This document shows, piece by piece, positions 1 to 5,153 of a stretch of DNA of 6,141 bases. Under the pieces are notes generated by a model. The model saw nothing but the letters and a program-made list of their open reading frames with translations, was not told the DNA's origin and searched no databases. Both the position numbers and the translations under genes were made by a program. Origin of the DNA: Candidatus Methanofastidiosia archaeon (GTDB lineage: Archaea > Methanobacteriota_B > Thermococci > Methanofastidiosales > NM3); NCBI GenBank assembly GCA_020854925.1, contig JAHKLV010000159.1:1-6141 (forward strand), given 5' to 3'. Numbering within the stretch: the first letter of the stretch is position 1; every line of letters starts with the position of its first letter.

Positions 1-163
1 CGCGTTCAACATCGCGTTACGTCAGGACGGTATGATTCGATCGCATGTAGACAGAGGTGCATGCGAGGGGCGCGCTGGCGTCCCCGAAGTGTGTGAAGGA
101 TGGACGCGCCTTCCCGCTGAGTGTGCTGCATCGTAGCGCACGCGCCAGAACTGTCTCTTTTTT
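1..163 (+). other. GC-rich block with three stem-loops and a T-run (possible RNA or 3' end)
   Basis: No convincing gene is visible here. Three local inverted repeats follow one another: TCGCATG/CATGCGA (41-47 with 60-66), GCGTCC/GGACGC (78-83 with 102-107), and GTGTGCTGC/GTAGCGCAC (121-129 with 133-141, nine pairs including two G-U). A six-T tract follows at 158-163. The DNA then turns AT-rich. Stems ending in an oligo-T tract would fit the 3' part of a structured RNA transcribed on the plus strand. A reading frame also stays open from the window edge to a TAG at 134-136, so the tail of an upstream protein is possible. Its codons (TTA, CGA, AGA, CGT) are unlike the GC-ending codons of the neighbouring genes, and I recognise no domain. 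It resembles neither RNase P RNA, SRP RNA nor 5S rRNA that I can recognise. The 5' end lies outside the window. Confidence 0.3.
151..163 (+). terminator. Oligo-T transcription end
   Basis: CTGTCTCTTTTTT closely resembles the CTGTTCTCTCTTTTTTT tract just after the ppsA stop codon. Pyrimidine-rich tracts ending in T-runs are typical archaeal termination signals. It probably ends whatever plus-strand transcript enters from the left edge. Confidence 0.35.
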
Positions 164-378
164 GGGACATGGTGCCGGGGGAGAACTCCCGCCACGGATA
201 GAACAAAACGATATGAATTATAGTTATATAGAATACATATATTTTATCATCTTAAAATACATGGGAGATTTGTTATTATTATTCTGTTAAAATATATCTA
301 AAAGAAAGAAATCATGACAGAATTACTACATTTATACATGAATGAAGCAATTATGCGAAGATTTGACTAACATTGTAC

Positions 379-397
379 AAAAACCTTTTAAAATACA
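379..397 (+). promoter_or_regulatory. ppsA promoter (BRE/TATA)
   Basis: A purine-rich stretch AAAAACC (379-385) precedes TTTTAAAATA (386-395), which matches an archaeal BRE plus TATA box. Transcription would start about 25 bp downstream, near 415-420, leaving a short leader of about 20 nt before the ppsA ATG. Two similar TTAAAATAYA elements lie upstream at 252-261 and 287-296 and could be alternative promoters. Confidence 0.55.
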
Positions 398-424
398 GAA
401 AGATAGCACACAGTAATTCATGAA

Positions 425-431
425 GAGGGTG
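425..431 (+). promoter_or_regulatory. Ribosome binding site of ppsA
   Basis: GAGGGTG sits 5 nt before the ATG at 437 and is partly complementary to the 16S rRNA 3' end. It supports this start. Confidence 0.5.
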
Positions 432-436
432 TCGCT

Positions 437-2863
437 ATGTGTGCGAAATATGTGAAATGGTTTGAAGAGCTGGGGATTGGTGACGTCCCCCTCGTAGGCG
501 GCAAGAACGCTTCGCTTGGGGAGATGATCCAGAACCTTGAGGCAAAGGGCGTATCTGTCCCCAACGGATTTGCAATTACTGCGGAAGGATACCGATTCCT
601 CATTGAAGCATCGGGAGCCATGGACAAGATAAAGGAAACGCTTTCCGACCTTGACACGCATGACATACAGAATCTGCGTGAACGCGGGGAGAAGGTGCGT
701 CGCATCATCATGGAGACCGAATTCCCCTTGGAGCTTGAGGAAGAGATTCTCGAACACTACCACCTGATGGCAAAGAAGTTCGGGTACCAAGAGATGCCCG
801 ATGTGGCGGTCCGCTCATCCGCCACCGCGGAAGACCTGCCCGACGCCTCGTTTGCCGGACAGCAGGAAACGTACCTCAACATACGCGGCGAAAAGATGCT
901 CATCGATGCCTGCCACCGCTGCTTTGCTTCACTCTTTACCGACCGCGCCATCTCGTACCGAGAAGACAAGGGATTCGGTCACTTTGACGTCTACCTCTCC
1001 ATCGGCGTGCAGAAGATGATACGCTCGGATACCGCATCTTCGGGAGTCATGTTCTCTATCGACACGGAATCCGGCTTCAAGGATGCCGTCTTTATCACCG
1101 GCGCCTACGGCCTCGGCGAGAACGTCGTCCAGGGTGCCGTGAACCCCGATGAGTTCTACGTGTTCAAGCCGACGCTCAAGACACACCGGCCCATTATCTC
1201 CAAGAAGCTCGGTGCCAAGAAGATTAAGATGGTCTACGCAGAAGGCGATAATCCGGTAAAAAACATCGACGTCGCCGACGAGGACCGATTTAAGTACGTG
1301 GTGTCAGACGACGAGATTCTCCTGCTTGCCAAATGGGCTGTCATCATCGAGGACCACTACGACAAGCCTATGGACATCGAATGGGCCAAAGACGGGGACG
1401 GCGTGAACGTGGGTACGGGAAAGCTCTTCATCGTGCAGGCCCGCCCGGAAACCGTCCACTCGCGCAAGGACCTCAATGTCATCCGTACCTACGTGCTCAA
1501 GGAGCAGGGCACGGTCCTTGTCGAGGGGCTTTCCGTGGGCGACAAGATTGGACAGGGTGAGGCAAACATCATCCACTCCGCAGAGGATATCGTGAACTTC
1601 AAGCCCGGACAGGTGCTCGTCACCGACATGACGGACCCCGACTGGGAGCCCATCATGAAGATTGCCTCGGCCATCGTCACCAATCGGGGCGGCAGGACGT
1701 GCCACGCAGCTATCGTATCCCGCGAGCTCGGCATCCCTGCGGTCATCGGCACGGAGACGGGCACTGAAAAGATTCGCCAAGGCGCCCCCATTACCGTATC
1801 CTGTGTCGACGAGACCGGCAAGGTCTATGACGGCCTCCTCGATTTCGAGGTGCAGGAAACGGACCTCGAGACCATCCCGTCCACAAAGACAAAGATCATG
1901 ATGAACCTCGCCATCCCCGAACAGGCATTCACCCAGGGACAGCTCCCCAACGACGGTGTCGGCCTTGCCAGGGAGGAGTTTGTCATCAACTCCTACATTG
2001 GCATCCACCCCCTTGCCCTCCTCAACTTCAACGAACTCAAGAAGCGCGCGGCATCTGACGAGCGCATCGCCAAGGCGGTGCATCAGATCGAGGAGCGCTC
2101 GCGCGGTTATGAGGACAAAGCCGAGTTTTTCATCGAGAAGCTGAGCAGTGGTGTTGCCCGTATCGCAGCAGCGTTCTATCCCAACGATGTCATCGTGCGC
2201 CTCTCGGACTTCAAGACAAACGAATATGCCAATCTCGTCGGCGGGTTCCTTTACGAACCGGTCGAGCACAACCCCATGATTGGATGGAGGGGCGCCTCTC
2301 GCTACTACGACGAGGAGTACAAGCCCGCTTTTGGCCTCGAATGCGAGGCGCTCAAGCGCGTGCGCGAGGAAATGGGCCTCTCCAACGTCAAGGCCATGGT
2401 GCCCTTCTGCAGGACCCCCGAAGAGGGGAAGAAGGTCATCGAAATCATGGAGGAGTACGGACTCAAGCAGGGAGAAAACGGCCTCGAGGTCTACGTCATG
2501 GCTGAAATACCCTCAAACGTCATCGCCGCCCAGGAATTCTGCGAGATCTTCGACGGATTCTCCATCGGGTCAAACGACCTGACGCAGCTCACCCTCGGCC
2601 TTGACCGGGATTCGGAACTCGTGTCCCACCTCTACGACGAGCGTAATGTCGCCGTCAAGCGCATGGTGGCCATGGTCATCAAGACCGCGAAGGAAAACGG
2701 CAAAAAGATTGGCATTTGCGGCCAAGCACCGTCGGACTTCCCCGACTTTGCCGAGTTCTTGGTCGAATGTGGCATTGACTCCATCTCGCTCAATCCCGAT
2801 ACGGTGGTAAAGACCAAACTCCTCATAGCAGAAAAGGAACGGCAGCTCGGCATCAGGCCGTGA
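437..2863 (+). CDS. ppsA: Phosphoenolpyruvate synthase (pyruvate, water dikinase)
   Basis: Converts pyruvate, ATP and water to phosphoenolpyruvate, AMP and phosphate, the cytoplasmic entry step of gluconeogenesis. In methanogens the pyruvate comes from acetyl-CoA through pyruvate:ferredoxin oxidoreductase. The 808 residues have the full family order. An N-terminal ATP/pyruvate-binding domain (about 15-345) starts with the VGGKNASLGEM motif and carries the AVRSSATAEDLP segment from about residue 124. The swivelling phosphohistidine domain (about 380-460) has GGRTCHAAIVSRELGIPAVIG with His423 as phospho-acceptor. The C-terminal PEP-binding TIM barrel (about 480-800) carries AEIPSN (Glu690), GSNDLTQLTLGLDRDS (about 711-726) and GICGQAPSD with the catalytic-type Cys761. 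Length is close to the E. coli enzyme (792 residues), and no key residue seems missing. It appears monocistronic: its own TATA box and ribosome binding site lie upstream and a T-rich terminator follows. Pyruvate phosphate dikinase is the nearest alternative, but the motifs and length favour PEP synthase. Confidence 0.97.
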   Translation: MCAKYVKWFEELGIGDVPLVGGKNASLGEMIQNLEAKGVSVPNGFAITAEGYRFLIEASGAMDKIKETLSDLDTHDIQNLRERGEKVRRIIMETEFPLELEEEILEHYHLMAKKFGYQEMPDVAVRSSATAEDLPDASFAGQQETYLNIRGEKMLIDACHRCFASLFTDRAISYREDKGFGHFDVYLSIGVQKMIRSDTASSGVMFSIDTESGFKDAVFITGAYGLGENVVQGAVNPDEFYVFKPTLKTHRPIISKKLGAKKIKMVYAEGDNPVKNIDVADEDRFKYVVSDDEILLLAKWAVIIEDHYDKPMDIEWAKDGDGVNVGTGKLFIVQARPETVHSRKDLNVIRTYVLKEQGTVLVEGLSVGDKIGQGEANIIHSAEDIVNFKPGQVLVTDMTDPDWEPIMKIASAIVTNRGGRTCHAAIVSRELGIPAVIGTETGTEKIRQGAPITVSCVDETGKVYDGLLDFEVQETDLETIPSTKTKIMMNLAIPEQAFTQGQLPNDGVGLAREEFVINSYIGIHPLALLNFNELKKRAASDERIAKAVHQIEERSRGYEDKAEFFIEKLSSGVARIAAAFYPNDVIVRLSDFKTNEYANLVGGFLYEPVEHNPMIGWRGASRYYDEEYKPAFGLECEALKRVREEMGLSNVKAMVPFCRTPEEGKKVIEIMEEYGLKQGENGLEVYVMAEIPSNVIAAQEFCEIFDGFSIGSNDLTQLTLGLDRDSELVSHLYDERNVAVKRMVAMVIKTAKENGKKIGICGQAPSDFPDFAEFLVECGIDSISLNPDTVVKTKLLIAEKERQLGIRP

Positions 2864-2865
2864 CC

Positions 2866-2899
2866 CTGTTCTCTCTTTTTTTATTTCTCCTCTTTTTTT
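2866..2899 (+). terminator. Double oligo-T terminator after ppsA
   Basis: Two pyrimidine-rich tracts, CTCTCTTTTTTT (2871-2882) and CTCCTCTTTTTTT (about 2887-2899), follow the TGA within 40 bp. Tandem T-runs without a strong stem are typical archaeal terminators. Confidence 0.65.
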
Positions 2900-2966
2900 G
2901 GAATATCCTCCACAGCCATTCCCTCTAGCCAGCGTACGCTAGAAAAGACAGGAATAATCAGGAGGA

Positions 2967-2991
2967 GGTACCGCTTCCCGGGTACCAGCGG
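2967..2991. repeat. Inverted repeat with two GGTACC sites
   Basis: GGTACC occurs at 2967-2972 and again at 2981-2986. The arms CCGCT (2971-2975) and AGCGG (2987-2991) are perfect complements around a CCCGGG palindrome (2977-2982). The same GGTACC word recurs upstream of the membrane-protein gene at 3277-3315. Function is unknown; it could be a protein-binding site or part of a transcribed structure. Confidence 0.4.
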
Positions 2992-3019
2992 AGGGGGCAG
3001 AAGGCTGTGCCAACATATG

Positions 3020-3085
3020 GGAGGTGGGATGGAAAAGCGTCGGGGAAATGGCTGCACTGCCATTTCTTGCCTTGTGCCACCCTCC
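3020..3085. repeat. Two-tier hairpin in the intergenic region
   Basis: The inner stem is perfect: GAAATGGC (3045-3052) and GCCATTTC (3059-3066) around the six-base loop TGCACT, extendable by two G-U pairs. The outer stem pairs GGAGGTGG (3020-3027) with CCACCCTCC (3077-3085), with one bulged C. A 10-bp palindrome CCACCGGTGG (3084-3093) follows directly. The nested arrangement is more typical of a folded RNA than of a simple operator. No coding frame fits well here. It is not an obvious terminator because no T-run follows. Confidence 0.45.
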
Positions 3086-3231
3086 ACCGGTGGGTTGCAT
3101 ATGGAGAATCGCCAGAAACCATAGCCTCTAACGACCGTGATGAACGATGGCGTTCACCTGTGTGCCACGTTTTCTCATCTGTTTATAAAGATTTTGGAAT
3201 ATTCTTAGTAAATATGACTAAATGCATAATA

Positions 3232-3249
3232 ATATTCTATATAGAATAT
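3232..3249. repeat. 18-bp perfect AT palindrome
   Basis: ATATTCTAT is followed immediately by its exact complement ATAGAATAT. The half-centre TATATAGAATA (3238-3248) also occurs at 225-235 upstream of ppsA. The site lies in a very AT-rich tract (about 3180-3275), some 110 bp before the TATA box of the next gene. A dimeric regulator site or a TATA-containing distal promoter are both possible. Function is inferred only. Confidence 0.4.
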
Positions 3250-3276
3250 ATAAGAGAATTATAATTCATAAATAGG

Positions 3277-3338
3277 GGTACCGGTACCACTCATGACCGT
3301 GTGGGAGGGGGTACCGATGCCCCCGGGGCACCTGTACC
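3277..3338. repeat. GGTACC palindrome cluster upstream of the membrane-protein promoter
   Basis: GGTACCGGTACC (3277-3288) is a perfect 12-bp palindrome. From 3310 to 3338 an interrupted inverted repeat runs GGTAC, CGA, TGCCCC, one central C, GGGGCA, CCT, GTACC. The cluster ends about 20 bp before the TATA-like box at 3358. This position is where an archaeal regulator could block or assist the pre-initiation complex. If a more distal promoter is used, it could instead form a leader hairpin. Confidence 0.45.
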
Positions 3339-3357
3339 GGTGATATGATACATAAAG

Positions 3358-3365
3358 TATAAAAA
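3358..3365 (+). promoter_or_regulatory. TATA box of the 3388 membrane-protein gene
   Basis: TATAAAAA is centred about 27 bp before the ATG at 3388, so transcription would begin at or next to the start codon. No Shine-Dalgarno-like sequence is present before the ATG, which agrees with a leaderless mRNA. Confidence 0.5.
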
Positions 3366-3387
3366 ATGTGAAAAGAATCATCACAGC

Positions 3388-4092
3388 ATGTACCAATCAA
3401 CGGAAAAAATGACGGTAAGCAGCGTTATCAACGACGCGCTTTCCATGACCAGCAAATATCCGCTCATCATACTTCTTTTTTTAGTGCCCGGCCTTCTCTC
3501 CCTGCTCGGCGGCGCCGCCATCGGCGGGTCCATGGCCTGGGGCAATATCGATACCACCTCCTTTGAGGAAGGATCGTTTGAGATAGGCACCTTCATGCCC
3601 GCCATCGGAGCGGCTGCTGCACTCTCAATCCTGGTAAGCATTGTATCCATCCTGGTAAGCGGCATCGCCATATCCATGGCAGCTGACGCATGGGAAGGCA
3701 GGCCGGTAAGCCTTGGGGCCGCCTTTGACTTCATGAAGGACAAGTGGCTTCTCCTCATCGTTGCTGCCATCATCCTTGCCGTCCTGCAGTTCATCGGCAT
3801 CCTTGCCTGCTGCATCGGATACGTCGTGGTAGTGGTGGCGACCGTCTTTGTGCGTCAGGGTATCGTGCTTGACGACATGCCTCTGACAGAAGCGTTTGGC
3901 AACTCGTTTGACCTGGCAAAGAAGTACTGGCCGGATATCCTTGTCCTTTTCATCATCAACTTCATAGCCATGGTCATCCTCGCCCTCATACCGTTTATTG
4001 GCGCCTTCGTCACAGAGCTTGTTGGGGGCTTTTTCACCGTGGCCTTCACCATTTATTACATAGGGCTTACGAAGGCTCCTCCATCCTACTGA
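3388..4092 (+). CDS. Multi-pass integral membrane protein, function unknown
   Basis: I do not recognise a characterised family. The 234-residue protein is strongly hydrophobic with about five or six membrane segments, near residues 25-46, 70-97, 120-138, 139-155, 182-203 and 204-228. Between the third/fourth and fifth segments is an amphipathic stretch, RQGIVLDDMPLTEAFGNSFDLAKKYW (residues split by VLDD and EAFGNS). This pattern of a helix-rich loop followed by W-PDI and a membrane helix resembles archaeal DUF4013/DUF7847-type membrane proteins, which have no known activity. I see no signal peptide, ATPase motif or metal-binding cluster. The start at 3388 fits the TATA spacing and a leaderless message; an in-frame ATG at 3409 is the alternative. 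The last 26 bp overlap the end of the convergent DUF2085 gene. A 12-bp direct repeat within the second membrane segment encodes two copies of ILVS. Confidence 0.85.
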   Translation: MYQSTEKMTVSSVINDALSMTSKYPLIILLFLVPGLLSLLGGAAIGGSMAWGNIDTTSFEEGSFEIGTFMPAIGAAAALSILVSIVSILVSGIAISMAADAWEGRPVSLGAAFDFMKDKWLLLIVAAIILAVLQFIGILACCIGYVVVVVATVFVRQGIVLDDMPLTEAFGNSFDLAKKYWPDILVLFIINFIAMVILALIPFIGAFVTELVGGFFTVAFTIYYIGLTKAPPSY

Positions 4093-4528
4093 GGACGCGG
4101 TCGACAACATAATAGGCAACAGCAGAGCCGAAGAGCAGGCCCGTGGCAAGCCGCAGGGTGGTTCCGCTTTCCCTAAGGCCAAGAAGCTGGGAGACGCCAT
4201 CCACGGCAAGGGGAGCGAGGGCCACGAGCACGGCGGGCATGCCGACCATGCCCCGCCTCTTTCCCACGGCCGCTGCCACGATGAAGACAAAGGTACCTGC
4301 AAGGGCGCCGGCATAGATACCAAAACAGCGTGCGCATACCGCCATCTTTTCTCCAAAAACCATGAGCGACCGCTCAGCCATCTGATGGCAAAACGGCCGG
4401 TAGGCGTCATAGAGGCGGCCTGCCATGTCATCATGGCCGCGCGACGCCAGATAGGGGGCAAGCACGATGCCCCCAAGCCATATGGCCTGTGCAAGGAGGG
4501 CGAGGGCGAGCAGGCGACGTGTCTTCAT
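4067..4528 (-). CDS. DUF2085 family membrane protein
   Basis: A 153-residue membrane protein of unknown function. Helices lie near residues 5-28, 73-90, 97-116 and 126-146. Family signatures are clear: CHQMAERS at 47-54, then VCARCFGIYAG at 64-74, so Cys47, His48, Cys65 and Cys68 are all present. The motif DGVSQLLGLRESGTTLRLATG (about 110-130; D110, R119, R126) follows. In DUF2085 proteins the conserved Cys/His set suggests metal or redox chemistry at the membrane, but I know of no proven role. The ATG at 4528 is preceded by GAGAGGA (complement of 4533-4539) at 4 nt spacing, which supports the start. It runs divergently from the L13e/HhH gene and its TAA lies inside the 3' end of the convergent membrane-protein gene. 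Confidence 0.9.
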   Translation of the reverse strand: MKTRRLLALALLAQAIWLGGIVLAPYLASRGHDDMAGRLYDAYRPFCHQMAERSLMVFGEKMAVCARCFGIYAGALAGTFVFIVAAAVGKRRGMVGMPAVLVALAPLAVDGVSQLLGLRESGTTLRLATGLLFGSAVAYYVVDRVLSRMEEPS

Positions 4529-4532
4529 GCAG

Positions 4533-4539
4533 TCCTCTC
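4533..4539 (-). promoter_or_regulatory. Ribosome binding site of the DUF2085 gene
   Basis: Read on the minus strand this is GAGAGGA, 4 nt before the ATG. It fixes the start codon and shows that this mRNA has a leader, unlike the convergent gene. Confidence 0.5.
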
Positions 4540-4596
4540 GACATGACAGCTAAAAAAGCATACGGAACGCAGGCGACCCCGCTGGGACATTAATTA

Positions 4597-4615
4597 AGAA
4601 AGATTTTTAAATATA
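4597..4615 (+). promoter_or_regulatory. Promoter of the L13e/HhH gene
   Basis: AAGAAAGA (4597-4604) followed by TTTTAAATATA (about 4605-4615) is a textbook BRE plus TATA box. Transcription should start about 25 bp later, near 4635-4640, just before the ribosome binding site. The TATA core is nearly symmetric and might also serve the divergent DUF2085 gene, about 80 bp away on the other strand. Confidence 0.7.
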
Positions 4616-4638
4616 CCTCTATTACATCACGTATTCAC

Positions 4639-4644
4639 GGTGAT
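4639..4644 (+). promoter_or_regulatory. Ribosome binding site of the L13e/HhH gene
   Basis: GGTGAT matches the 16S-complementary consensus GGAGGTGAT and lies 3 nt before the ATG at 4648. Confidence 0.6.
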
Positions 4645-4647
4645 ACC

Positions 4648-5118
4648 ATGATTGACCCAATTGTAACAGTGAGATACCAGAATCTCGTGTCAGAACGCCT
4701 TGGAAGGGGGTTTTCCAAGCGTGAGCTCCTCGCCGCAGGGCTGACCATCAGGGACGCCCTATGGATTGGGGTGCCGGTGGACAGCAAGCGCAAGTCCATG
4801 CACGATGAAAACATCGAGACGCTTATCGAGCTCATGAACGAGACAGGAGTCGAGGAAGAGGCCAACGAGACGATGGAATCGGCGCCTGTCGCGACGGAAG
4901 CGCCCGCACGGAAGACGGCAGCCGTCCCGAAGGAAGACATCGGTGTAGCCCTTGAGGACATCCCGGGTGTCGGCCCCAAGACGGCAGAGCGCCTGCGCGA
5001 GGCGGGATACCTGTGCGCAGGGGACATCTGCAAGGCGGATATGGAAGAGCTATCCCAGATAAAGGGTATTTCCAAAAAGTCCGCCGAAGACATCATTGAC
5101 AAGGCAAAGGGGTTATAG
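4648..5118 (+). CDS. L13e-like domain protein with C-terminal helix-hairpin-helix motifs
   Basis: The 156 residues fall into three parts. Residues 1-65 resemble ribosomal protein L13e: GRGFSKRELLAAGLTIRDA is followed by GVPVDSKRKSMHDENIETL, matching the family pattern of G-R-G-[FY]-[ST]-x-x-E-L-x-x-A-G-L and then G-[IV]-x-V-D-x-R-R. Residues 66-98 form an acidic, Ala/Pro-rich linker. Residues 100-156 hold two helix-hairpin-helix motifs, IPGVGPKTAERL (105-116) and IKGISKKSAEDII (138-150), which normally bind the DNA or RNA backbone without sequence preference. A nucleic-acid-binding or ribosome-associated role is inferred; no enzyme motif is present. It has its own strong TATA box and GGTGAT site and ends in a hairpin terminator, so it is probably a monocistronic gene. 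Databases may call it either 50S ribosomal protein L13e or HhH domain protein. Confidence 0.88.
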   Translation: MIDPIVTVRYQNLVSERLGRGFSKRELLAAGLTIRDALWIGVPVDSKRKSMHDENIETLIELMNETGVEEEANETMESAPVATEAPARKTAAVPKEDIGVALEDIPGVGPKTAERLREAGYLCAGDICKADMEELSQIKGISKKSAEDIIDKAKGL

Positions 5119-5138
5119 GCCCCTTTCCTCCGTTTTTT
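5106..5138 (+). terminator. Hairpin plus T-run overlapping the stop codon
   Basis: AAAGGGG (5106-5112) pairs perfectly with CCCCTTT (5120-5126) around a 7-nt loop that contains the TAG stop. A six-T run follows at 5133-5138. The layout resembles an intrinsic terminator. The minus strand has the stem but no T-run, so it mainly serves the L13e/HhH gene and could insulate it from the converging mmp8 transcript. Confidence 0.55.
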
Positions 5139-5153
5139 CTCTTCTCCATCCCC

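Noticed and set aside
2..136. Open frame from the window edge that could be the tail of an upstream protein
   Set aside because: Codon use is unlike the neighbouring genes and no motif is recognisable. It is kept only as an alternative reading of the 1-163 block.
57..290. Plus-strand open frame of 77 codons
   Set aside because: It crosses from the GC-rich block into AT-rich DNA, has no ribosome binding site and encodes no recognisable protein.
1304..2269. Long antisense open frame inside ppsA
   Set aside because: It is a by-product of GC-rich codons in a clearly conserved gene. No promoter or independent family similarity is visible.
3014..3103. Two CATATG palindromes (3014-3019 and 3098-3103) flanking the hairpin as possible mobile-element ends
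   Set aside because: Six-base matches are too short, there is no transposase, and no target duplication can be recognised.
3137..3143. GTGATGA, a match to the box C consensus of C/D guide RNAs
   Set aside because: No CTGA box D is found within the following 70 bases and no second C/D pair is visible. A short TGAACG/CGTTCA stem lies there instead.
3007..3264. Plus-strand open frame of 85 codons in the long intergenic region
   Set aside because: GTG start without ribosome binding site. It runs across the hairpins and into the AT-rich tract, and its composition is unlike the other proteins.
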